Counted from the first letter of the stretch, positions 1 to 5,629 are shown. The stretch: DNA of 5,655 bases from an uncultured Alphaproteobacteria bacterium (GCA_937128575.1 CAKZMN010000023.1:1-5655), one strand, 5' to 3'. Numbers and translations are program-made. Notes: generated by a model from the letters alone, not told the origin.

Positions 1-1
1 A

Positions 2-379
2 AGCCCGGCTGCGCCGGCAAACTCCCCCGAGTCCCGGCCTCCGGTCTCACAGCCGGATCTGACACTGGGAGCCACAGGCCCATTGCATACCCACCCTCAG
101 GATGAGGGACAGTATTCCCTGCCACCGGCGTTAGCCGCCGACATCGAACGGCGCCGGATTCCACAAAGCCAGTTACTGCTGACACCCAATCGCTCTGGCG
201 GCTACTCCATGGATGCCAAAGGCCAGTATCACACGGTCATTGTGGCTTTTATCGATGAGAACGGTCAGCTGCGCACCGAAGAGCGCATCGTTTATCCCCT
301 CGCAGATGAGCCAGCTTCGCCCCCGCACCCCCCACAACCCCAGATGGCTCCCGCCACGACTGAACCCGCTAAGCCATGA
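2..379 (+). CDS. 3' part of an unknown proline-rich protein (runs off the left edge)
   Basis: The frame is open from base 2 to the TGA at 377-379, giving at least 125 residues. The true start probably lies left of the window; the only internal start of note is a TTG at 83, with no convincing ribosome binding site. Both ends of the visible protein are rich in Pro, Ala and Ser. The middle, about bases 140-300, looks folded: a charged helix-like stretch with ADIERRR, then alternating segments containing GGYSMDAKGQYHTVIVAFID. The last 25 residues are a low-complexity Pro tail (PPHPPQPQ). I do not recognise a family. A periplasmic or secreted protein with a disordered tail is possible but not shown. 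The TGA overlaps the first possible ATG of the next gene (ATGA at 376-379), so the two were probably co-transcribed. Local G+C is about 62%, higher than in the right-hand part of the window. Confidence 0.55.
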   Translation, partial: SPAAPANSPESRPPVSQPDLTLGATGPLHTHPQDEGQYSLPPALAADIERRRIPQSQLLLTPNRSGGYSMDAKGQYHTVIVAFIDENGQLRTEERIVYPLADEPASPPHPPQPQMAPATTEPAKP

Positions 380-387
380 GGTCTGTT

Positions 388-714
388 ATGCATTGTCTGA
401 AAGTCTCTTTTCTTGCTTTGGCACTGTTCGGTGCGGCTCAGTCCTATTCTGCCGGCATTCAGATTGTTAACGCCGATGGTGCCGGCGAAGGCTTTAACGA
501 TACCACTGCAGTCAGCGCGATCGGCGGTAACACAGCCACCACCTTAGGCGCGCAGCGTCTGGCGGTGTTTAACCGCGCTGCCGAGCTTTTCGATCACGCC
601 GACATATTCGTGGCCGACAATCATGGGGGTGGGAATGGTTTTTTGCGCCCATTCATCCCATTTATAGATGTGAACATCAGTGCCGCAGATGGCGCTTTTT
701 TTGACCTTCACTAG
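388..714 (+). CDS. Truncated 5' end of a secreted protein gene, fused at about 575-590 to unrelated DNA
   Basis: I prefer the ATG at 388 to the one at 376. A GAGG Shine-Dalgarno core at 378-381 sits 6 bases ahead of it, and the protein then opens directly with a signal peptide: MHCLK, a hydrophobic core [11 protein letters not shown], and a likely cleavage site near SYSAG. The mature start contains [15 protein letters not shown] and [14 protein letters not shown] recognise this pattern as the N-terminus of large exported proteins of environmental bacteria, some annotated as PA-domain or metalloprotease-like proteins; this is from memory, not a search. Family resemblance stops after about residue 66 (near NRAAE). 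From there to the stop at 712-714 the frame only reads the opposite strand of tdh, so the C-terminal 40 or so residues are not real family sequence. The gene is cut, and the 109-residue product is probably non-functional or an assembly artefact. Confidence 0.5.
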   Translation: MHCLKVSFLALALFGAAQSYSAGIQIVNADGAGEGFNDTTAVSAIGGNTATTLGAQRLAVFNRAAELFDHADIFVADNHGGGNGFLRPFIPFIDVNISAADGAFFDLH

Positions 715-813
715 AACGTCATTGGGGCCGAGATCGGGAATAGGCTGGTTTTCCACCATCCAAATTCCGGTTTCCGGTTTTTCCTTTGATAGGCCTCTCA
801 TGGCGTTTTTCAT
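544..813 (-). CDS. tdh: L-threonine 3-dehydrogenase, N-terminal fragment only (truncated by the junction)
   Basis: Tdh is a cytosolic zinc-dependent, NAD-dependent medium-chain dehydrogenase that oxidises L-threonine to 2-amino-3-ketobutyrate, the substrate of Kbl. The visible part matches the family start: [20 protein letters not shown] with zinc-ligand Cys43, then MIVGHEYVG with His68 and Glu69. E. coli has Cys38, His63 and Glu64. Starting at the second ATG (799-801, MRGLSK) would place these within one residue of E. coli, so that start is as likely as 813; neither has a strong Shine-Dalgarno sequence. The family is about 340 residues long, but only about 80 are present. After LGSAVK the frame runs into foreign DNA and stops at 544-546. 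The structural zinc cysteines, NAD-binding fold and substrate region are all missing, so this piece cannot be an active enzyme. It lies 58 bases downstream of kbl on the same strand, the usual kbl-tdh operon order. Confidence 0.88.
   Translation of the reverse strand: MKNAMRGLSKEKPETGIWMVENQPIPDLGPNDVLVKVKKSAICGTDVHIYKWDEWAQKTIPTPMIVGHEYVGVIEKLGSAVKHRQTLRA
565..590. other. Junction between two unrelated DNA segments
   Basis: To the left, the plus strand encodes a credible secreted-protein N-terminus up to about base 585. To the right, the minus strand encodes a credible Tdh N-terminus down to about base 575. Neither gene continues in its family pattern beyond this zone: the left gene becomes tdh antisense and Tdh becomes the tail HRQTLRA and a stop. 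The bases around 571-586 fit both genes (NRAAE forward, LGSAV reverse), so the breakpoint lies in a short stretch acceptable to both, as expected for microhomology joining or an assembler bridging a short overlap. No insertion-sequence ends or target duplications are visible. Base composition also changes across the region. Confidence 0.7.
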
Positions 814-837
814 GCGGTTTCTCTTTTCTCTTCAATC

Positions 838-862
838 GCCAGTGGGGCATTCGCCCCTTGGC
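838..862 (-). repeat. Hairpin in the kbl-tdh intergenic gap
   Basis: An inverted repeat fills much of the 58-base gap between the kbl stop and tdh. The inner stem GGGGC/GCCCC (844-848 with 853-857) has a 4-base loop. The outer stem GCCA/TGGC (838-841 with 859-862) is separated from it by a small internal loop. No T-run follows on the minus strand, so it does not look like an intrinsic terminator. A role in mRNA stability or in the ratio of the two proteins is possible but only inferred. Confidence 0.5.
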
Positions 863-871
863 TTTCGATCG

Positions 872-2080
872 TTAGGCAGCCTGTTCTTTCAATACGCCTA
901 GCTCTCTACCGACTTCGGCGAAGGCTTGGATGGCTTTGTCCAAATGTTCCTTGGTGTGGGCGCAGGACATTTGCGTGCGGATGCGCGCCTCGCCCTTTGG
1001 CACAACGGGGAAGGAGAAGCCGACAACATACACGCCGCGTTCCAACATTTTATCGGCGAATTTACCCGCTAGCGCCGCATCACCCAGCATGACCGGGATG
1101 ATTGGGTGCTCGCCGGGGAGAAGATCAAAGCCGAGCTTGGTCATTTCGGCTCTGAAATACTCGCTATTTTCCTTTAGCGTTTTGCGCATCTCTGCGCCTT
1201 CATCACTTTCTAGCATGTCCAGCACGGTTATGGATGTGGCCGTGATGGCCGGCAGAAGCGTGTTGGAGAATAAATAGGGGCGCGAGCGCTGGCGCAAGAT
1301 ATCGATGATGGCCTTGGGGCCGGAGGTGTAACCGCCAGAGCCGCCGCCGAGCGCCTTGCCCAATGTTCCGGTGAGGATATCAACGCGGTCCTTAACGCCG
1401 AAATGATCGGGCGTTCCGGCGCCATTGGGGCCGGTAAATCCGGTGGCGTGACAATCATCCACCATAATAAGCGCGTCATATTTTTCAGCCAAATCACAAA
1501 TGGCAGGCAGGTTGGCGAGATAGCCATCCATGGAGAACACGCCGTCGGTGGCAATCAGGCGGAAGCGCTGATCTTGCGATTCTTTCAAACAGCGCTCCAG
1601 ATCTTCCATGTCGTTATTTTTATAGCGATAGCGCGCGGCCTTACATAGGCGGACGCCGTCAATGATGCTGGCGTGATTAAGGGAGTCGCTGATGATGGCG
1701 TCTTCCTTGGTCAGGATGGTTTCGAACAGTCCGGCATTGGCATCAAAGGCGGATGAATAAAGGATGGTGTCTTCGGTGCCGAGGAATTTTGAAATGCGGC
1801 TCTCGAGCTGCTTGTGAATATCCAGCGTGCCGCAGATAAAGCGCACGGAGGCCATGCCATAGCCGTAATCATCCAGCGCCTTTTGTCCGGCCTTTACCAG
1901 ATCAGGATTATCGCCCAGCCCCAGATAATTATTCGCGCAGAAATTTAGAACTTGGTCGCCGCTGCTGACGGTTATGTCGGCACTTTGGGGGGATGTGATT
2001 ATGCGCTCGGGCTTGAATGTGCCGGCGCTTTGAATATCACTAAGTTCATTTTCTAGATGCTTGAGTAGGGCTTTGCTCAT
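872..2080 (-). CDS. kbl: 2-amino-3-ketobutyrate coenzyme A ligase (glycine C-acetyltransferase)
   Basis: Kbl is a PLP-dependent enzyme of the alpha-oxoamine synthase family. It cleaves 2-amino-3-ketobutyrate with CoA to glycine and acetyl-CoA, the second step of threonine degradation after Tdh. The 402-residue protein is close to the 398 of E. coli and looks complete. Visible motifs are FCANNYLGL (about 47-55), [14 protein letters not shown] (72-85), [10 protein letters not shown] with His136 stacking on [11 protein letters not shown] with Asp208 and His211, [10 protein letters not shown] with the Schiff-base Lys242, and [11 protein letters not shown] near the C-terminus. The ATG at 2078-2080 is preceded by AAGGA (2086-2090 on the complement) at normal spacing. 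The tdh fragment follows 58 bases downstream, so the two form the standard threonine-degradation operon. The enzyme is expected to be a cytosolic dimer. SerC-palmitoyltransferase, BioF and HemA relatives are less likely because the motifs, length and tdh neighbour all fit Kbl. Confidence 0.96.
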   Translation of the reverse strand: MSKALLKHLENELSDIQSAGTFKPERIITSPQSADITVSSGDQVLNFCANNYLGLGDNPDLVKAGQKALDDYGYGMASVRFICGTLDIHKQLESRISKFLGTEDTILYSSAFDANAGLFETILTKEDAIISDSLNHASIIDGVRLCKAARYRYKNNDMEDLERCLKESQDQRFRLIATDGVFSMDGYLANLPAICDLAEKYDALIMVDDCHATGFTGPNGAGTPDHFGVKDRVDILTGTLGKALGGGSGGYTSGPKAIIDILRQRSRPYLFSNTLLPAITATSITVLDMLESDEGAEMRKTLKENSEYFRAEMTKLGFDLLPGEHPIIPVMLGDAALAGKFADKMLERGVYVVGFSFPVVPKGEARIRTQMSCAHTKEHLDKAIQAFAEVGRELGVLKEQAA

Positions 2081-2085
2081 AATTA

Positions 2086-2111
2086 TCCTTCAAAGGCTTG
2101 AGTTTCTTATA
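2086..2111 (-). promoter_or_regulatory. kbl ribosome binding site and possible -10 element
   Basis: On the minus strand, AAGGA (2086-2090) sits 5 bases before the kbl ATG and supports that start. Further upstream, TATAAG (2106-2111) matches five of six bases of a sigma-70 -10 box and would give a leader of about 20 bases. I find no matching -35 box at 16-18 bases distance, so the promoter is tentative and may need an activator. Confidence 0.4.
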
Positions 2112-2119
2112 ATGGCTGC

Positions 2120-2156
2120 ATTTTGCCAGTGCGCGGCGCTTAACCGCAAGCAAAAT
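2120..2156. repeat. Dyad symmetry upstream of kbl (possible operator)
   Basis: Perfect 7-base arms ATTTTGC (2120-2126) and GCAAAAT (2150-2156) enclose a smaller inverted repeat GCGG/CCGC (2133-2136 with 2144-2147). The element lies just upstream of the possible kbl -10 box and covers where its -35 box would be. This position suits a regulator-binding site, but no known operator consensus is recognised. It is not followed by a T-run on either strand, so termination is unlikely. Confidence 0.3.
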
Positions 2157-2207
2157 TTACGCTTATGAGTGTCTTTGGGAAAAAGGGATGACAGCGCCAA
2201 AAAATTA

Positions 2208-2237
2208 TTGTAGCGTGCGCCATCATTTGGGATTAAT
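2208..2237 (+). promoter_or_regulatory. Possible promoter of tRNA-Thr
   Basis: TTGTAG (2208-2213) and ATTAAT (2232-2237) are separated by 18 bases and match the sigma-70 boxes at three and four of six positions. Transcription would start about 7 bases before the tRNA. The match is weak; position relative to the tRNA is the main support. Confidence 0.25.
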
Positions 2238-2250
2238 GCCCATCATATTA

Positions 2251-2325
2251 GCCGCGGTAGCTCAGTGGTAGAGCGCGTCATTGGTAATGACGAGGTCGGG
2301 GGTTCGGTTCCCCCTCGTGGCACCA
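2251..2325 (+). tRNA. tRNA-Thr, anticodon GGT, with encoded CCA
   Basis: A full cloverleaf can be drawn. The acceptor stem is GCCGCGG with TCGTGGC (2315-2321), including two G-T pairs. The D stem is GCTC with GAGC. The anticodon stem is CGTCA (2276-2280) with TGACG (2288-2292) around the loop TTGGTAA. The five-base variable loop is AGGTC and the T stem is GGGGG/CCCCC around TTCGGTT. The anticodon GGT at 2283-2285 reads ACC and ACT threonine codons. G1-C72, C2-G71 and discriminator A73 (2322) agree with threonine identity. CCA is encoded at 2323-2325, followed by a run of seven T. It is divergent from kbl, whose product works in threonine breakdown. Confidence 0.96.
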
Positions 2326-2448
2326 TTTTTTTCAACGATTTAGCTGATTTTCTCTTTTTATCCAGAATCATGAGGTGTTCGAGCTTGTGGTCTGTGACCG
2401 TTAGAGTATTTTAAAAGTTTCCTATAGCTTTCCAGTTAAGAACCAAAT

Positions 2449-2485
2449 GAAGGGTTCATAATTGCATTTGCTATGAGCCTTTTTT
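2449..2485 (+). terminator. Terminator-like hairpin between tRNA-Thr and the DUF2306 gene
   Basis: Bases 2449-2460 pair with 2472-2483 in a stem of 11-12 pairs, including some G-T pairs; the core is GGTTCATA with TATGAGCC. The loop is 11 bases and a run of six T (2480-2485) follows. This is the form of a Rho-independent terminator on the plus strand. It could end the tRNA transcript about 125 bases after the tRNA, or act as an attenuator in the leader of the next gene, whose Shine-Dalgarno sequence begins 18 bases later. An alternative stem GAACC (2440-2444) with GGTTC (2453-2457) would use up the 5' arm, the arrangement expected of an antiterminator. Confidence 0.5.
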
Positions 2486-2502
2486 AGGTTTGTTGTGCGT
2501 TT

Positions 2503-2507
2503 GGAGG
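2503..2507 (+). promoter_or_regulatory. Strong Shine-Dalgarno sequence deciding a GTG start
   Basis: GGAGG lies 9 bases upstream of the GTG at 2517-2519. It is the best Shine-Dalgarno sequence in the window and supports GTG as the true start of the membrane-protein gene. Confidence 0.8.
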
Positions 2508-2516
2508 TGAATAAAA

Positions 2517-3173
2517 GTGAAGTTTTTTAGTAAGAGAGAGCTAATAATTCTGACTTTGCTGTTTGTGCTGAGTTTTGTTCCTGTTGTAGGAGGTGCGATC
2601 AGAATTCTTGAGATTGCCGGGGGGCCATCCGTCGCGCCCGATAATCCACGCATTTCTAATGATCCGTTTCCAGCGCTGCTGCATCTTTTGGGAGCTATTC
2701 CTTTTTGTATTTTAGGGGCTTTTCAGTTTATGCCGAGTCTTCGCCGTTATGCGCCTAAATGGCACCGGCTCAATGGCCGAATTGTTGCTTTTTCAGGAAT
2801 TGTTGCGGCGATAAGCGGCCTGTGGATGACGAATTATTATGCGTTGTCGATTGAGATTCAAGGCGATCTTCTTTATGTCGTTCGCATGGTTTTAGGAACG
2901 GCAATGGTGCTGTTTATAGTGCGGGGCGTGGCCGCTATCAGAGGTAGGAAAATTTCCCAACATCATGCAAGCATGACGCGTGCATACGCAATTGGACAAG
3001 GCGCGGCAACGCAGACTCTTATGGGGTTGATTTGGATAGCCTTGTTAAGAGAAGAGCCCACCGGCCTTATGAGAGATATAATGATGACATCGGCATGGGT
3101 TATCAATTTAACTTTGGCTGAGTGGATTATTCGAAAAACAAATAATCTCAGCGTGAGTGGCTCAGTATCATGA
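2517..3173 (+). CDS. DUF2306-type integral membrane protein
   Basis: The 218-residue protein starts at GTG with a GGAGG Shine-Dalgarno sequence. About six hydrophobic segments are visible (near residues 9-29, 52-71, 87-106, 119-138, 156-177 and 186-205), so it is an inner-membrane protein with short termini. The conserved-looking polar residues fit the DUF2306 family as I remember it: a His in LLHLLGAI (His56) and a Gln in LGAFQFMP (Gln70) in the second segment, HRLNGR at 83-88, and HHASMTRAY at 149-157. The family has no established biochemical role; membrane histidines of this kind could bind haem or metal, but that is speculation. The gene stands alone between a terminator-like hairpin and a strong terminator. 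G+C is about 45% over its first 240 bases, lower than kbl, which may hint at separate acquisition or only reflect Phe/Ile/Leu-rich coding. Confidence 0.8.
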   Translation: MKFFSKRELIILTLLFVLSFVPVVGGAIRILEIAGGPSVAPDNPRISNDPFPALLHLLGAIPFCILGAFQFMPSLRRYAPKWHRLNGRIVAFSGIVAAISGLWMTNYYALSIEIQGDLLYVVRMVLGTAMVLFIVRGVAAIRGRKISQHHASMTRAYAIGQGAATQTLMGLIWIALLREEPTGLMRDIMMTSAWVINLTLAEWIIRKTNNLSVSGSVS

Positions 3174-3210
3174 TTATTCTTAGGCGTTAACGCGTATGTT
3201 TAAGTGATTA

Positions 3211-3238
3211 AAAAAGAGAGCCATTTGGCTCTCTTTTT
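3211..3238. terminator. Bidirectional intrinsic terminator between convergent genes
   Basis: A perfect 12-base inverted repeat (3211-3222 with 3227-3238) has the G+C-rich core GAGAGCC/GGCTCTC, a 4-base loop and A5/T5 outer tracts. It therefore gives a hairpin followed by U residues in either direction. It lies 37 bases after the DUF2306 stop and 12 bases after the stop of the minus-strand hydrolase gene, and should end both transcripts. Confidence 0.92.
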
Positions 3239-3250
3239 GTATTTATGTCT

Positions 3251-4186
3251 CTACTTCTTACTTTCCCCAATGCGTGGGGTGTAGAAGGGTTCGGGGGGGA
3301 GGTCGAAGGGTTCGAACTCTTTCTCTATGCCGCGGCACTCTGGCGTTTTTGCCAATAGATCTGGCCATATATTTACCCAGCCCTTGTCATGTTCAGCCTC
3401 TTGCACAAACTCATATTGCGCGCATGACGTGGCGCCCAGTGATTGTAGGTAGCTGTGTAGAACGCCGGGAGGCACAACGCTGTCTTGGCCGCCAATGAAG
3501 TGATATTGCGGCACTCTTGCCAATTTTGCGGCGAAATCTGGTGGGTTCAGGGAGCCCTCTAGATAGGACACATTATGGTGCGCGCTGTGGGCTCTGTGAT
3601 CTAGGTTGCCTGCAACGGTGCGCAGGGATGCAACGTCATCACGCTGGGCCGCCAAGATAGCCGCCACGGCGCCGCCGCCGGAAAATCCGATTAGGTTGAA
3701 TTCTTCGATGTTATAGCGGCGCTTGATTTCGTCCAAAGCGCGATCATAGGATTCGAGAACTGTGGGGGAGAAGCGGTGATCGCCCCAATATTTTGCGTCA
3801 CATGGCTTTTCGGTGTCAGCATCAAGCAAGCCCGTATATTGGCAGGGGCGGGCGATATAGGCGACGTTTGCGGCCTTGTCGTATGAAGCAAGGTGAAGCG
3901 CCATAGGATTTGCGGGAGTTGGGTTTTTGGCCTGTTTGGCTTTTGTGACCCAAGCTTCGCCATCGCCCTCAATATAAATATTGGCGGGGGCGTTGCGTTC
4001 GTGCATGCGCTCATAGGCAGTTAATGCGAACGGGGCGGCGGGGATAACGCGCTCTACCATCCATGCGGGGCTGGCGAGGCGATCTGCGACTTCTGATTTG
4101 AATGGTGTGTTTTCGCCAGTGCAAGCGCCCAGTAATAGGGCTAGTCCAGCGGAGGCTATAAAGGCGAATTTGAAGAGGTTTTTCAT
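3251..4186 (-). CDS. Alpha/beta-hydrolase-fold lipoprotein
   Basis: The 311-residue protein begins with a lipoprotein signal: MKNLFK, a hydrophobic stretch, and the lipobox LLGAC with lipidated Cys22. The mature protein would be anchored in the periplasm or outer membrane. The body fits a serine hydrolase: nucleophile elbow GFSGGGA with Ser169, acid Asp235 in IGGQDSVVPP, and His266 in AEHDKGW, in the correct order and spacing for an alpha/beta-hydrolase triad. Substrate cannot be read from the sequence; an esterase or peptidase-like role is possible. Four cysteines in the mature body (115, 129, 255, 284) could form disulfides, consistent with export. The start at 4186 gives a well-formed signal peptide but lacks a clear Shine-Dalgarno sequence. 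It follows the small lipoprotein gene after 64 bases and is probably the last gene of the xthA unit, ended by the terminator at 3211-3238. Confidence 0.82.
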   Translation of the reverse strand: MKNLFKFAFIASAGLALLLGACTGENTPFKSEVADRLASPAWMVERVIPAAPFALTAYERMHERNAPANIYIEGDGEAWVTKAKQAKNPTPANPMALHLASYDKAANVAYIARPCQYTGLLDADTEKPCDAKYWGDHRFSPTVLESYDRALDEIKRRYNIEEFNLIGFSGGGAVAAILAAQRDDVASLRTVAGNLDHRAHSAHHNVSYLEGSLNPPDFAAKLARVPQYHFIGGQDSVVPPGVLHSYLQSLGATSCAQYEFVQEAEHDKGWVNIWPDLLAKTPECRGIEKEFEPFDLPPEPFYTPRIGESKK

Positions 4187-4250
4187 GGTGGGGCGCTTTT
4201 CGTTTTTTTTATCGACATAAAAACGCTAACACGGCGGGCTTAGAAAATCA
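4187..4250 (-). other. Short A-rich gap between the two lipoprotein genes
   Basis: This 64-base gap contains a run of eight A on the minus strand and a weak A/T-only inverted repeat around 4200-4228. There is no G+C-rich stem as in an intrinsic terminator, and I find no convincing promoter boxes. Read-through from the upstream gene is therefore the simplest view. Confidence 0.3.
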
Positions 4251-4868
4251 CTAGTTCTTCTCGGGTTTCCATCCGCTTTTCCACGTTTTAAGCGGAACAA
4301 TCTCCGCTGGGGCGCCATTATTGTGGAACCATGAATCAACTACGAAGCGCGCTGAGGTTTCGTTTTCGATGATTGTTGCGGCCTGATGTGGCCAGCGCCC
4401 GCTATTGATGATGGGGAGGCGCACGGCGGGGGAGCTGACGCCGTGATGTTTCAAAAAGCCCTTGGATTCGAGCATATCGAGATAGATGGTGGTGTTTGTG
4501 CTCTCATCCACGCAGTCCTGTTGATAGGTGCCGAGTTTGATGAAGGTGCCGTATTGATCGACATGGGTGCCGGTGATGTCGCCGACGGTGGTTTCAAAAA
4601 CACCGATGGCCTTGGCGATTTTGGCGCGCTCCGCCTTTGGTGTTTTGGATGTGTATCTGAATATGCGGTCAATTTCGCGCCATTGTGATTTGCTCAGGGA
4701 CACCTGATCAATATGTTTGCAGCCATAGCCGCGGCAATGAGCGAATTCTTCGATAGAGGTTTCGGGCGCGATGCCGCGTCGTTCCAGATAGGCCTTATGT
4801 CCGCCCTTTTGCGCGGCGCAGGCGCTTAATATTACGGTCATTAAAATGAGGGGCAGGGCGCGTTTCAT
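4251..4868 (-). CDS. Small lipoprotein of unknown function, possible transglutaminase/cysteine-peptidase-like fold
   Basis: The 205-residue protein carries a lipoprotein signal ending in ILSAC, with lipidated Cys17. It then has HCRGYGC (Cys45, Cys50), a probable helical region at about 58-90, and three conserved-looking motifs: QQDCVDES with Cys119, RWPHQA with His161, and FVVDSW with Asp178. The pattern CRGYGC, DC.DE..NT and WPH is familiar to me from uncharacterised alphaproteobacterial proteins, recalled rather than searched. The order Cys, His, Asp, with an acidic residue two after the Cys, resembles bacterial transglutaminase-like cysteine peptidases, so a catalytic role is possible; this is inference. 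Its ATG overlaps the xthA stop as ATGA (4865-4868), which suggests translational coupling. The second lipoprotein gene lies 64 bases downstream. Confidence 0.75.
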   Translation of the reverse strand: MKRALPLILMTVILSACAAQKGGHKAYLERRGIAPETSIEEFAHCRGYGCKHIDQVSLSKSQWREIDRIFRYTSKTPKAERAKIAKAIGVFETTVGDITGTHVDQYGTFIKLGTYQQDCVDESTNTTIYLDMLESKGFLKHHGVSSPAVRLPIINSGRWPHQAATIIENETSARFVVDSWFHNNGAPAEIVPLKTWKSGWKPEKN

Positions 4869-5629
4869 TCTTTTAGCTCAATCATAATTGGCGTGTGATC
4901 AGAGGCCTTTTCCCAGCCGCGCGGTTCCTTGTCGATTTCACAAGCTATCAAACGATCCGCGATGGTGGGGGAGAGCAGGAAGTGATCAATACGAATGCCA
5001 TTGCCCTTGGGCCATGCGCCGCGCTGATAATCCCAGAATGTATATTGCTCCGCGCGGCTGTCGAGCGTGCGGAAGGCATCGGTGAGGCCGAGATTGATGA
5101 TCTTGCGATATTTCTGGCGGGTGGTCAGAAGATAGGCCGCGTCATCTTGCCATGCCTTGACGTCATAGCAATCTTTGGCCTCTGCGATGACGTTGAAGTC
5201 GCCGCCGATGGCGAATTCGATATTGTTTTGGCGAAGTTCTGACAGGCGCGCATAGAGGCGGTCCATCCAGCCTAGTTTATAGTCGTATTTATCACCCGGC
5301 ACCGGATTGCCGTTGGGCAGATAGATATTGATTAGGCGCAGGCCTTTATAATCAAACTCGATATAGCGCGCTTGTTCGTCCGCATCATCACCGGGCAGGT
5401 CGGTCAGGATAAGCTCGATAGGTTCTTTGGAGATAACAGCCACGCCGTTATAGGCCTTTTGGCATACGGCTTCGGAGTGATAGCCGAGCGCGGTGAATTC
5501 TTCGGTGGGAAACTCTAAGCCCTTTAGTTCCTGAATCATCAGCACATCAGGCGCGGCATAGCCGAGATATTTTTTCACGTGCTCTAGGCGCGCCTTAATC
5601 GAATTTACGTTCCACGATACAATTTTCAT
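4865..5629 (-). CDS. xthA: Exodeoxyribonuclease III
   Basis: This is a Mg-dependent cytosolic nuclease of the exonuclease/endonuclease/phosphatase superfamily. It cuts at abasic sites and removes 3'-blocking groups in base-excision repair, with 3'-5' exonuclease activity on double-stranded DNA. At 254 residues it is near the family length (268 in E. coli) and complete. Key residues are all present: Asn7 in WNVNSIKAR, metal ligand Glu34 in QELK, Tyr103 in NIYLPNG, Asp144 and Asn146 in GGDFNV, Asp215 in RIDHFL, and the catalytic pair Asp244-His245 in SDHTP. The ATG at 5627-5629 starts the protein exactly at the family's usual KIVSWNVNS. No good Shine-Dalgarno sequence is visible, and the promoter lies at or beyond the right edge. 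It heads a unit with the lipoprotein genes downstream; I know of no functional link between repair and those lipoproteins. Confidence 0.95.
   Translation of the reverse strand: MKIVSWNVNSIKARLEHVKKYLGYAAPDVLMIQELKGLEFPTEEFTALGYHSEAVCQKAYNGVAVISKEPIELILTDLPGDDADEQARYIEFDYKGLRLINIYLPNGNPVPGDKYDYKLGWMDRLYARLSELRQNNIEFAIGGDFNVIAEAKDCYDVKAWQDDAAYLLTTRQKYRKIINLGLTDAFRTLDSRAEQYTFWDYQRGAWPKGNGIRIDHFLLSPTIADRLIACEIDKEPRGWEKASDHTPIMIELKE

Noticed and set aside
586..714. Continuation of the left secreted-protein frame through to the stop at 714
   Set aside because: It is the antisense of the clearly recognisable Tdh motifs [13 protein letters not shown] and VGHEYVG, so it is a chance open frame after the junction.
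680..901. Plus-strand open frame of 73 codons
   Set aside because: It lies opposite the start of tdh, the kbl-tdh gap and the end of kbl, and its translation has no family character or ribosome binding site.
2300..2325. tRNA-Thr 3' end as an attachment site for an integrated element
   Set aside because: I found no second copy of the tRNA 3' end in the window and no integrase or phage gene beside it.
2326..2332. T-run directly after the tRNA as an intrinsic terminator
   Set aside because: No independent hairpin precedes it; the only stems are those of the tRNA itself. The hairpin at 2449-2485 is a better candidate.
2462..2490. TTGCAT and TAGGTT, 17 bases apart, as the DUF2306 promoter
   Set aside because: Both boxes match poorly, overlap the hairpin, and would leave almost no leader before the Shine-Dalgarno sequence.
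2326..2516. T-box or other known riboswitch ahead of the DUF2306 gene
   Set aside because: I see no T-box core motif or recognisable aptamer, and T-boxes are not expected in Proteobacteria.
4200..4228. Inverted repeat in the gap between the lipoprotein genes as a terminator
   Set aside because: The arms consist mainly of A and T with no stable G+C core.
4386..4688. Plus-strand open frame of 100 codons inside the small lipoprotein gene
   Set aside because: The minus-strand gene has a lipobox, coupled start and conserved-looking motifs; the plus frame is a by-product of its codon use.
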